Shown here: positions 1-11,300 of the stretch, piece by piece
Layout of the letters: each line of letters begins with the position of its first letter
Position numbering within the stretch: position 1 is the stretch's first letter
Assembly: GCF_000003605.2 (NCBI RefSeq)
Contig: NW_003122908.1
Location: forward strand, 1,216,997 to 1,252,317
Length of the DNA stretch: 35,321 nt
Source: Saccoglossus kowalevskii
Lineage: Eukaryota > Hemichordata > Enteropneusta > Harrimaniidae
Direction of reading: 5' to 3'
Made by a program: the position numbers and the translations under genes
Notes under the pieces: model-generated
What the model saw: only the letters and a program-made list of their open reading frames with translations
What the model was told of the DNA's origin: nothing
The model's database searches: none

Positions 1-30
1 AGCCGGCAGGCTGCTTGTTTCTCATTTTGT
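1..30 (+). repeat. Tail of a dispersed repeat (same family as 16390-17944)
   Basis: The first 30 bases read AGCCGGCAGGCTGCTTGTTT and on. They match the tail of the element that ends near 17944 (AGCCGACTGGCTGCTTGTTT), with a few differences. The rest of this copy would lie outside the window to the left. Confidence 0.5.
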
Positions 31-2913
31 GCATCTCAACGGCTCAGTCCCGTTGTGATGTATTGTGTTTTGATATGGGTCATGTACAACCCCTGTCAAA
101 TGTATTATTTACACAAAATTTGAATGTGTACTACACTGAACCATTGCCTTTCAATTTTCACTGAAGCTCATAATTTTTTCCTATCAAAAGTTTGGTTCCA
201 TATTTTTTTTTTTTTTTTTACATTTTATGTATTTTTCTACAGTTTCTTTGTTAATTTTGGACTGAATCAAAATACATGTCCATGTAGTTTTGGAATAAGT
301 TATGCAAGATTATTCTGTGTTTAATAGATTGTAAAAGTTGGCATTCAAATGATTATGATTAATCAATATAAGTTTCATAAAAATTCTTAGAAATTTATTA
401 TACATGTACTCTAATTGCTTCTTCCTATACGTAAGTTGTGTGCAAAAATTTGGCTAACAGACCAAATTTTTCTGGTAAAGATGTCATTATTTTACATGGG
501 ACATACTCTCTATAAAAGACAAAGTAAAACATGACATGTTCATTTATGAAATGTTCTGCCATTTTTTGGGGCTATATTCTTAAAAAAAAGGGGGGGGGGT
601 CACAATTGTAGAGATACTGCAGTTTCAATCAATTATTAAACACATGCTGACACATGGGTGATACATGTAGAACGTGTTCTTGCGTGAGAACTCTTGCGCG
701 TCAACTTCAAACCCATGCACATTGATTTCGTAAAACTGATGAGCCTAAATAAATGCATTTTATTTTCTGTACTGCAAGGTGCCTGTCGAGTTTGTTGCAT
801 TTAGATCAATTTGATGTGTGGGGGTGTGAAGTAGTGTCATGTAACACATGGACAATTTCCCAAGCTGTGTGTACGTGTATTTTTAGTATAATGTGATTAT
901 ACACGTACATGTATAGTCAAATAAGCGGTGCTGATTGGTCGCTTTGTCAAGTAAACAAGTTCAAGTGTTTTTGAAATGAGTCGACTTGATAGAATACCAT
1001 GATAGCCAAGTATATCATTTACAAGTTCATTGTGCTATGGTGCGTTAAGGTCAAGTTCGCCTAAACTTCCAGGCTACTTCAATACAGTTCTAGGTATTAA
1101 AAAGAAGTCCCCAAGTTCTTGTAATATATCATGTCATTATGTTGGAATATCTGACAATAGTTGAGTAACTTTTACTTACACCACTACAAATCTTTGAACA
1201 TCCAAATATTTTCCACCCAAAATCATTTTAATAAATTTTATGTATTTTTTTGTTAATTTTGTATGAAAAAGGAAAAAATTTCAATTTGCATGCAAGTCTT
1301 GATAACAATATTTTTGGGGGAAAAAAATATGGGTTAATTTTTTGATTTGTCATAAAAGGGTATTTTAACACTTAAAGCATTAAATATTAACCATAGTCAT
1401 TTCTAAGTTTTGACATGTACAATGTATCTACCAGTACTTTAGATTGACAATAAATTGAATACCGTATATATCATGTGTTCAATAACTTCTTATGCAGCAT
1501 TTTCACACACACCCCCAATATTATTATAAAATTTTGTAATTTCAATTCACTTGTCCTTAAACATTGTGAGTTTGGTTTCTCTTGTATTCTCTGGGATTAG
1601 AGAAATTTCAATTGGCTTACCGGTATGTAGTGAAATGAATTCTGCAATTACTACATAAAAAGGTTTTTAGTTTATTTAACCTTTTCACCACCTGTTTATA
1701 GTCTGCCCTTTCTTCAAAAGATCGGTACAAAAATAGCCAAATTTTTTGAGTAAAAACTGAAAATTGACTAAAATTTTGTCTGTTTGCTCCAAAATTAGGG
1801 TTCATTTCTTGAAATATCAAAAAAAATATAATAAAAAGTGCAGAAAAATTTTGGGGGGAAAAGTATTAAAAGCAAATCTAAATACAAATACAAAAGTTAA
1901 CTGTAAATGTATGAATAAAATAGTTATTTTGAACACAGACAAGCCCCTGTCATAAATGTACTTAAACAATTTAGTCTAGTTTATAAATAATCAGTTAGAG
2001 ATTGGTGATTAAAAAAAAATCTGGGAGGCCAGGGAGATGGAAAGAAAAAAGTATTTATACTTTTCTATCAGCATGATTTTTTTTTGCTGTGTGTGAGATT
2101 CCTGGCCCCGAGCTTGTAATTTTCATATCTTATTAACATGTAACTTTGCTATACAATGTTGTATATTGTATATATTGTCTAAGCATTTTTTTGTAGAAGA
2201 ATAGCCAAGCTATCACTCATTATGATATTGTAATTTTTTTTTCATTTCACCAAACCTGCATCATTTCAAACCTGCATCTTCGAACAAATGTTTAATTTAC
2301 TGCAAATAATTGAACAATTTGACACTGAGTAAACAAACAATAAGGAGATGCACATTTTCATTTATACCTTTAGTACACGGAAATAGAAAGCTACCTATCT
2401 GTGTCAAGCTTTCTCTTTCTCTCTCTCTGTCTCTCTTGGTTGCTTAGGAACACTAAACAAACGCTATTCTTTTGGAACTACTGCTGAACCTACTGTGACT
2501 CTCTTTGTATACTGAACAATGAGATGCCATTTGTTGAATGCAGTCAGCGTGTGTCTACTTTGCATCTTTCTATATTTAGTTCACAGTATGATATCCCTTC
2601 TGTTGTGCCATTCCCTTAGCCACACCCCTCCTATTAGGCCCAATTACAATACAAGTGATGTTTTGACAGATTTACTATATTGTATGCACAAAGTGACTTA
2701 GTTTATCAAGGCACATAGCAGAAAAATCAGTAATTTTTAGCGACGTATGATTTTATTGAAAGTCCTTTTATGTTTCAAGTGAAAGCCTGTATAGGAATGA
2801 GCTCAATTTCATACCCAATTTGCATATAAGGTCATTTGGGGTCAAAAGCAGGTAATGATCCAAGGCCCCTCAGCTCCGCACTGCAGCAAATAACAGCCCA
2901 GCAGCCATTCATT
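31..2913. other. AT-rich intergenic sequence, no gene recognised
   Basis: I found no convincing coding exon here. ORFs are short and of low complexity. There are homopolymer runs (T around 207-219, A and G around 583-598), a short CT-rich tract near 2410-2437 and several ACATGTA-type words. An AATAAA near 748 (CCTAAATAAATG) could be the polyadenylation signal of a plus-strand gene upstream of the window, but nothing else supports that. Confidence 0.5.
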
Positions 2914-2933
2914 ATGCTGCAGTTCGTACGATG
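2914..2933 (+). CDS. Candidate first exon of MOB2, version A
   Basis: A less AT-rich island at about 2855-2933 contains ATG at 2914 (MLQFVR, then two bases). It is followed at once by a good donor, GTAAGA, at 2934. The exon would end in phase 2. The firm MOB2 exon at 8166 needs exactly two bases from upstream, so the join is in frame (W then KAKKREK). The frame stays open upstream to a TAA at 2827. The alternative is that this is a non-coding 5' exon spliced to 4446, in which case ATG 2914 would begin a short upstream ORF. A phase match alone has a one-in-three chance, so this is tentative. Confidence 0.3.
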
Positions 2934-4445
2934 GTAAGATAACTTCCTTATTGTTTAGTTGCCCGTTGTATATACATATAACGGTATATTTTTGCAACCC
3001 CATCTGATTCATAAGGCATACAGGATAGTGGGATGATTATGTTATTTATGCTATCAACTTACAAACACGCTCATCTGAAGTTAATCCTATTGCCAAGATA
3101 AGATTTGCTTATTGCAGTGTGTAGGTCTTGTGACTTTGTTTGAAGTTCTACGAAAGTGCCTGACACACACTTGTACATACATGTACATTGTAAAAGTAAG
3201 ATTTCCACGTGATCTGTTCAGGTCTAAAAAAAGACATTTCTGATCTGACGTGAATGCCCCCACAAACCTGCATCTATCCAGCCTTCCTTCGTTTTGTTTT
3301 TTGCCACCAGAGAACGATCGTAGGTTTGCAGAGAAAAGTAAAATTTAATAGAAAAATTAACTGTACTTCATGTCAAATAGTTATTTCTATGCCACATTGT
3401 GTGTGTATACCCATACATTTCGTAATGGTAATGTTTCAGCATTACAACTTTCATTAATTAACATAAAATGTAGTTGTTGGCTGGCAATTAGATAATTAAT
3501 GTTTCATTATATAACGTCATATGGCATTACATTGTATATTATAAAATTAAAAAAAAGAAAGATATTTTTATCATACTTATAAGAAAGAAGTGGAATATTA
3601 ATGTATGACAGGCTTCATCAATTTATTTAGTTTTTTTCTAAAAATAGCATTATTTGTTCAATGTAGACGTACATGTACGTGTACGCTGTACAGAATCATG
3701 GTGCCTTGAATTACAAAATATACGTGACTCAGAGTTAAAAATGAGCGCAATTTCTCCTCGCAGTTATGTATTAAACAAGTTTCATTAGGTTTGTCAACCT
3801 TACATGCTGCGGTTAAAAAATTTGATGCGTTATTCTTTAGTTTAAATTCTGACAAAAAGCCAGGTGGGTGTGGTGTTTTCATTATTTACCAAATTATTAT
3901 GTATAGAAAGTGCTACATGACACGCGTGTTAATAATATCACAGACCACGCAGAAGCATTTATTGCTGTATACTGTGTAAACACACAGTTCTGTTTTTGTA
4001 TGATTGCCAGTGTTCGTTTATTCACCTCGCCCCCGATGAGAGCTGGCTTTGTGAGAACAAAACATGTTCTATACGTTAAAAAAGCTAGGCATTTTTGTTC
4101 ATACATCGTATGACTTTTTTGACAAGTGTTGGAAGCGTTGCCATGGTAACATGTGCGTGTGCGTTGTACTGCCCTTATTTTTTTTGCCAATTCATAATTA
4201 AGTGGCCGAGTTAGCTATAAATTGATGTAACTTATGTTCTCATTTAGTAAACAACCGGCAAATATGCTCATTGCATACTGTTTCCATTTCAACATATTTA
4301 ATTTTTCGTAGTCCAATTTTTCCGGTTTTAAATTTTAAAATCTGTCATTACATTGCATAGTATTTTCACCTGTGCTGCCCTGCACATATAGCTACTTAAT
4401 TCACACTGATTTATAATTAATGAGAACTCTCTTGTTCTCTTACAG

Positions 4446-4479
4446 TGTGTATGATGGAAACTAGGGAATTGATGACAGG
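4446..4479 (+). CDS. Candidate first coding exon of MOB2, version B
   Basis: A pyrimidine-rich acceptor ending TTCTCTTACAG (4445) precedes ATGATG at 4451. The short reading frame MMETRELMT plus two bases ends at GTACGA (4480), again in phase 2 and so in frame with the exon at 8166. The joined start reads ELMTGKAKKREK, which resembles the short leader of vertebrate MOB2 (hydrophobic residues, then a Gly and a Lys-rich stretch). The donor is weaker than that at 2934. The two candidates could be alternative first exons. Confidence 0.35.
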
Positions 4480-5175
4480 GTACGAAATTTCGTGTTCAGC
4501 ATTATTTTTATATTCACCCAGTATACAATGTAGCAAGAATTAAAAAAAAAAAAATATTTAATTTTAATAATACTTTTTTTCTGCCTCATATGAACCGTTG
4601 AAAATAGATATATGTCGAAATAAGTATTTTCACAGTATGGGATCCGGCAACCAGCTGTTCCACAGTGAAGTTGAAAACCAAATGAATGTCCATTGTGTAT
4701 TGTTTTTTTTTATGAAATACGCAGCTGAGGTGTGAAAATACTAATTATCATATTTTAAATATCCTTTTAAAATCAATTTTTGCATGAAGTTCTTTTTATT
4801 GATTGATTGTGACATATGTTTTTTATACAATACACATATACAATAATTTTCTAAAAATTTTTAATTTTTGTCAACATTTTTTCAAGAAAAAAAAGCGGAC
4901 TACATGTATAAATGAAACTATGGTGCCTGAAGTTGACTGGCACTCAGCGGGTTAGGCTTGCATATACTGTATTTGCTATATTACAAGAACATCTTCAATT
5001 GAAGTGCATATAAGCCACAAATTTCATTTATTTTATGACCAATATTTTTACAATATAATGCTTAGTAAATACAGTATTGTTACCATGACAACCACTCAAC
5101 CACTGAGGTGTACATTGCTGCAATATTTCACAATTTCCCTCCACACACAAAATTCAACCTATTTTCAGTATACAA

Positions 5176-5357
5176 ATAGAGAGTTGGTAGAATCTGCATG
5201 TGGCAACACTGGTTAGATTCTAATAGAGTTGGTAGAATCTGCATGTGGCAACACTGGTTAGATTCTAATAGAGTTGGTAGAATCTGCATGTGGCAACACT
5301 GGTTAGATTCTAATAGAGTTGGTAGAATCTGCATGTGGCAACACTGGTTAAATTCTT
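5176..5357. repeat. 45-bp minisatellite, 4 copies
   Basis: The units start GAGTTGGTAG at 5181, 5226, 5271 and 5316. The period is exactly 45 bp and the copies are nearly identical, with the last diverging after GGTTA. Because 45 is a multiple of three, the minus strand shows an open frame with a 15-residue repeat. That is a by-product of the period and not evidence of a gene. Confidence 0.9.
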
Positions 5358-5613
5358 AAATTTACAGTTTTCAGGAAAATTTTATATTGTCACACAACTT
5401 TACTCAAATAAAATAAAAGGGTTTTCATTAAAAATGCCTTTATATTTTTTTTTTGACCTACAAAATGTAATATTTGTAATTTGAGCTGGTCACAATTAAA
5501 TAAGTTTGACCTTAGAGAATTAAACGTTATTTTATGAACAGTATGCTAATTGTTTTTTGGTCCCCCCAAAAAAGTGAATCTTTACAAATATTGCTGAGAT
5601 GGTAGTCATGTAA

Positions 5614-6069
5614 GAGACGATGTCAAAAGATCGATGTCGGATAAGAAACTTAATTCCTTTAGTTTTTTTCAAACCCCACCCCCCACTGAAACTTAATTAA
5701 TAAATATTGATCATGACGTCAGACTACATTCACCATTAAATACAAATTGATAATCAGACAGTAGTATGGCATAGCAGTTGGTTGTTGGGTGGGTGTAAAA
5801 TGACTTTACAAATGCACCTCATTTGACGCACATGTTTGCACACGGACCAAACCATTTTCTCGTCTTGGATGTGTTTTTTTCATTTTCTGTTATTTCTGTC
5901 CATGATTGGATAGAAAAAGAACGAACTACAAATACTCCAAGATTTTTTTGACTGCATTAAAAAATAAAATCGTTTTTGTAGGATGGAAACTTTTTGAGGT
6001 CAAAACCCCCCACCCCCAAACTAAAGCAAATAAGTTTTTTATCCGACATCGATCTTTTGACATCGTCCC
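5614..6069. mobile_element. MITE with about 49-bp terminal inverted repeats, PIF/Harbinger-like
   Basis: The left end runs GAGACGATGTCAAAAGATCG and on (5614-5662). The right end is its inverted copy (about 6021-6069) with only about five differences over 49 bp. Both ends are flanked by TAA (5611-5613 and 6070-6072). A 3-bp TWA target duplication and G-rich inverted ends fit PIF/Harbinger; a TA duplication (Tc1/mariner) is the alternative. The 456-bp element has no coding capacity, so it is non-autonomous. The 69-bp minisatellite starts directly at its right edge. Confidence 0.7.
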
Positions 6070-6072
6070 TAA

Positions 6073-6450
6073 GGCAGGTTGTATATATACGCAGGTTGCT
6101 CATATATATGTTATGCTATGGGACTTCCTAAATGTGGTCACTATAGGCAGGTGGTCTTTATACACAGGTTGCTCATATGTTATGCTTTGAGACTTCCTAA
6201 ATGTGGTCACTATAGGCAGGTGGTCTTTATACACAGGTTGCTCATATATATGTTATGCTATGGGACTTCCTAAATGTGGTCACTGTATGCAGGTGGTCTT
6301 TATACACAGGTTGTCCATATGTTATGCTATGGGACTTCCTAAATGTGGTCACTATAGACAGGTGGTCTTTATACACAGGTTGCTCATATGTTATGCTATG
6401 GGACTTCCTAAATGTGGTCACTATAGACAGGTGGTCTTTATATAGAGGTG
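6073..6450. repeat. 69-bp minisatellite, 5 copies
   Basis: AAATGTGGTCACT recurs at 6130, 6199, 6272, 6341 and 6410. The spacing is 69 bp, with one 73-bp unit caused by an extra ATAT. Each unit contains related sub-blocks (CAGGTGGTC and CAGGTTGCTC), so it probably arose from a shorter repeat. The array ends in a degenerate TATAGAGGTGGTC. Confidence 0.9.
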
Positions 6451-8165
6451 GTCAATAACATAGGTGTAGGATTTTATTTTTTAATTAAAAAAATGTATCA
6501 TAATTATTTGACAAATAATTATCAAAATGAACATTTTGCTTTCATTCAACTTTTGACCTGACACTTTACAGTAGGGATGGGCTTGACTCTTACTGAATTG
6601 TAACAGGCTCTGTGAATGGTTGAAAAGTCCAACATATGAACTAACAGGGCTCTATCCACCTATTATAACGCTTCTATTACAGTATAACCACCACAATGGT
6701 AGTCTCTCATGTCCTACAGGGCTGTCTTTTTTCACCATCTGTTATGTGTCTTCAGCAAGCATAACGACTTCAAAATGATGGGATTATTTTCTCTGGAAAT
6801 GCCGTTTTTATCTCATCGTTTTGCCTGCTTAAGGTTATTATGCATAATTGACATTCGTGTTCATCATAGTTCCAATAAGCAAACTACTGGTTTCAGGTGT
6901 TTTCTTTTTTGTGTGTGTGTGTGTATAGTGCTTTTAAATTTTTGTATAAGTTTGGAAATGTAGTCAGGTGAAAAATATGTGTAATTTAATTGGTATCTTT
7001 GGTATTGGTTTTATTGTATCAACTGAGCTCAAGTAATTGTCAATTGCAAGAAGTCAGTGATGGTCATGCTTGTAGATAGTTACATCCAGTTACCCGAATA
7101 CAAGATTAAGAAAAATATAAGCATGTTGATCTTCTGGTATCAAATTTTTTTTTCACTATAGCCCAATGTTATCGAGTCTTCTGAGGGTGTGTCTCACTGT
7201 TGTGTACTTTCAAAGGATTTACTTCTTGCATAGAAAAAAATGTTCACATATCAGTGTAATTATTTATGGGTGTATAAGCAGTGTTGCAGACCTTCATTAG
7301 TAAACTAGCAATCGCTGGAAGCATAGTTTTTTTTATTGCATTATGGTCTTGGCATGACATTGATGCACAAGGTGTGCGTATGATACAACTGCAGTCTTGC
7401 ATCTTACATGGATGTTTACAAGAAGGATTGTTGCCACTTGTGATACTTCTACTGAATAAACAATTTGTAGATAAGATCTAGTAGCATAGTGAATTACTTA
7501 TGTTGAATAATTTATTTTGTTGAAATCAGTTTTTTCAAACATGTTCAATATGTAGTATTAACCCCAACCAAGATATTTCTGTTATGATCCATATGTATTC
7601 CTACAGGCCAATTTAGCCATGACAAATTGCTTGTTACATCATATAATTTGCATAACAAATCATTCTTTGTTTTATTTTCATATTTAAACATGTATGAGTG
7701 ACGCTAAAAATAATCTATGCATGCATAATCCAACTTGGAGATTTACTTTTAATAAATCGCAGTGAAGCGGCTGCTCTGTTAAGTCATCATTGTGATGCCA
7801 CATTAAAAGCGCATTCCCAATAGATGTGCATATAAACCTATAATCGTATTTGTTGAATACTGTACCATTAAAATATGACTTGTTTTGACATTAGAAACAC
7901 TTTGACGCACAAGTGCAATATATAGCTGTAGATGTATGTTTTACAAACTAAAATGCACGATAATTTTTAGTACCTCCGAAGAGATACTCCACCAACCTTT
8001 TAGCAGGAAATGTTGTAGACATTTTGTGATAGAAACAGATTTTACTAAACTGTTACTAGATAAATATACTGTATAATGGTGAACCTTCTGCTAAGTAAGT
8101 TCACTGTCAAGTTATTTACAGCTACGTGGACGTTTACTGAATAATATTATCATTTTCTCACGCAG

Positions 8166-8317
8166 GAAGGCGAAGAAAAGAGAGAAACCACCAGTTGAAG
8201 AAAAAAAATTGTACTTAGAACCAAAGTATGCAAATATCAAATTGGACAATCTAGATTTTTGTGAGACTGTTAAATTACCTGATGGAATTTGCATAAATGA
8301 ATGGTTAGCAACATTTG
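8166..8317 (+). CDS. MOB2: MOB2 exon encoding the N-terminal region
   Basis: The acceptor TTTCTCACGCAG ends at 8165 and the donor GTAAGT starts at 8318. The exon opens with one base completing a codon, then encodes KAKKREKPPVEEKKLYLEP through to EWLATF, and ends in phase 1. The donor sequence TTTG/GTAAGT is the founder of the 40-bp repeat that follows. Confidence 0.9.
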
Positions 8318-11300
8318 GTAAGTTACTATTAGTTTTGTTAGACAATGTTGTCATTTGGTAAGTTACTACCTGAATTGTTAGACAATGTTACCATTTAGTT
8401 AGTAAGTTACTACCTGTATTGTTAGACAATGTTGCCATTTGGTAAGTTACTACCTGAATTGTTAGACAATGTTACCATTTAGTAAGTTACTACCTGTATT
8501 GTTAGACAATGTTGCCATTTGGTAAGTTACTACCTGAATTGTTAGACAATGTTGCCATTTGGTAAGTTACTACCTGAATTGTTAGACAATGTTGCCATTT
8601 GGTAAGTTACTACCTAAATTGTTAGACAATGTTGCCATTTGGTAAGTTACTACCTAAATTGTTAGACAATGTTGCCATTTGGTAAGTTACTACCTGAATT
8701 GTTAGACAATGTTACCATTTGGTAAGTTACTACCTGAATTGTTAGACAATGTTAACATTTGGTAAGTTACTACCTGTATTGTTAGACAATGTTGCCATTT
8801 GGTAAGTTACTACCTGAATTGTTAGACAATGTTGCCACTTGGTAAGTTACTACCAGTATTGTTAGACAATGTTGCTATTTGGCAAGTTACTACCAGTATT
8901 GTTAGACAATGTTCCCATTTGGTAAGTTACTACCTGTATTGTTAGACAATGTTCCCATTTGGTAAGTTACTACCAGTATTGTTAGACAATGTTGCTATTT
9001 GGCAAGTTACTACCAGTATTGTTAGACAATGTTCCCATTTGGTAAGTTACTACCTGTATTGTTAGACAATGTTCCCATTTGGTAAGTTACTACCAGTATT
9101 GTTAGACAATGTTGCTATTTGGCAAGTTACTACCTGAATTGTTAGACAATGTTACCATTTAGTAAGTTACTACCTGTATTGTTAGACAATGTTGCTATTT
9201 GGCAAGTTACTACCTGAATTGTTAGACAATGTTGCCATTTGGTAAGTTACTAGAATAGAATGTTCACTGTGTCATTAACAGTTAACTTTTGTATATCAGC
9301 CCTAAAAATTAAATTAACCATGATACCGGTACTGCTTTTGGCCAAATCAAAGACACCTTTCAAACCTGATTGGCTCAAATATATCTAAAAAAATTCAAAA
9401 TAATTTAATTTTATCTGGATTCCACTCATCCCAAGAACTATGGCCAGATTTTTCAGCTAGTATGAATGAAATGTGTGATTAGTTAGTTACCATTGATTGT
9501 AGCAATAATACAAATGTACTATAAATATTTTGTTGTACTGTTAATGCCAATCTATGTGCAACAACCACGCATGTACTTGTTCTGACCAATAGAATTTTGG
9601 AATGCTAATCTCCATATTTGCCGGTATCTATGGAAACAAAATGGGCGATATTGTCTGACATGTAATTTTTTTTCAAGAACTCAAAAATACAATCCGAGAC
9701 AATCAATCGATATTTATTTAAAGTAATCCTATTTCATCCGTAACAAATGGAACTTCGCAATAGATTTCAATCATAGGTTACACACTGATTGCATGGCCAT
9801 TAAAGCCATTTGAATACGTAATATTGAACATAGAAATCACTTGCGATGAGGAACGGTTTCTTGATGGATTTCTGTGAGATATCTCAGTCAGGATCACAAA
9901 AGTTCAAATATTTGAACCTTTGTAATTGGTAACTAACTATACATACTAGTATTGGTTACATTGTGAATGCCAAAAACAACCTTTATTTTCTACTTTAAAA
10001 TTGAGTGATGTGTTACAATTAGAAGAACTCTTTTATTCAGAATTAGACATTCATTACATTTTTGTTTCATTTCCGTTACAGCTATAGCGTTTTTCAACAA
10101 CATTAATCTGCAGTACGGCTGCATATCCGAATTCTGTACGCAGACTCTATGCTCCACTATGTCGGCGCCAAACTCAACGTAAGTGAATTGTTACTTTTCA
10201 ATTATATTATGAAATTATGTTTGAAGTGCATATTTTACTGATTTTATCTTCACACACACATAACATGATTGATGATGTTATTGAAGTCACCATTTAATCT
10301 GCAATTAAATTGCTTTATGAACTGGTGTACCTGACTTTCACAAATTTTGATTGGTCCACTAGTTTGGCAGCCATATTGGATTTCAATTAACTAGAAGTTG
10401 CTATTTGACCTCTTTCTGATAATCAGGGCAGTCTGAATTTGTACTACAACTCATGTGCAATAGATTTAAGTAGTAAAAACTTTAGTGGTCATGTGACTTT
10501 TTCCTTTTAGATGACAAAAAATACTTGAAAATCTTAACAATAAAGACATTGATCTGGTTTTTAGCCGTTATTTGTGGGTGTAAAGCACATCAAAGTTTGA
10601 AAATTGTTTTTGGGTTGGTCACATGGTTGTTTTTGTTTTTTTTCTAAACAGGAAGTACTCTATAAAAATGTTGCAGACATTCATCCAATTATTTTTTAAA
10701 TTTTCCATGTTACATCTCTATATTGAACCCTTTTAAACAGCAAATAAATAATTTGGATCAGTCACATAATTTCATCACCACCAATTTTTTGGTAAAAATT
10801 ACCCAAATTTAGGCAACTTATTGCTAAGAAGTGTAGCATGTATTGCCAAAGCATCTTACAAGAAAATAAGCCATTTTTGATTTCCGGCAAAAATGGCCAC
10901 AATTTGAGGCATTTGTTTCTCATGAGTGTTTTAACCAACCAACTTGATATTTTGCATATAACATATATGGCCAAAGCAATAATATAATAATAAATAAATT
11001 TTGTCTGTCACATCGTTTTTTTGCCACCTAGGATTTTTGAAAAATGCAAAAAAATTGGCCAATCTGAAAGCAGGGGCTGATAGGATTAGGTCATTTGTAT
11101 CTTTGTGTCCACTTGTTTGACTGTTCATTCATTTAGTGTCATATCTGTGAAATTCTTTCATTCTTTCAGTCCAAAAGATTGTTAATTTTTTTTTCTCATA
11201 TTTGACGTTACTTTTATACAGATTTGTTTATATTATTACACTGTCACGGTCGTCACACCCAGTCATGTACGATGTGGGTTCCATGTAACATGTCTACAAT

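Larger units (their letters stand above)
4480..8165 (+). other. Putative long first intron of MOB2
   Basis: This stretch lies between the candidate first exons and the first firm MOB2 exon. It contains the 45-bp minisatellite, a Harbinger-like MITE and the 69-bp minisatellite listed separately, plus a short GT run near 6911-6927. I see no other exon or RNA gene. Confidence 0.4.

Noticed and set aside
5128-5334. Minus-strand ORF with a 15-residue repeat (MQILPTLLESNQCCH)
   Set aside because: It is the translation of the 45-bp minisatellite; the period is a multiple of three, so an open frame follows automatically. No start context, splice sites or homology.
6079-6458. Overlapping plus-strand ORFs with repeated LPKCGHYRQVVFIH
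   Set aside because: They come from the 69-bp minisatellite, again a multiple of three. Several frames are open at once, as expected for a repeat.
8112-8354. Minus-strand 80-codon ORF
   Set aside because: It is the antisense of the first firm MOB2 exon.
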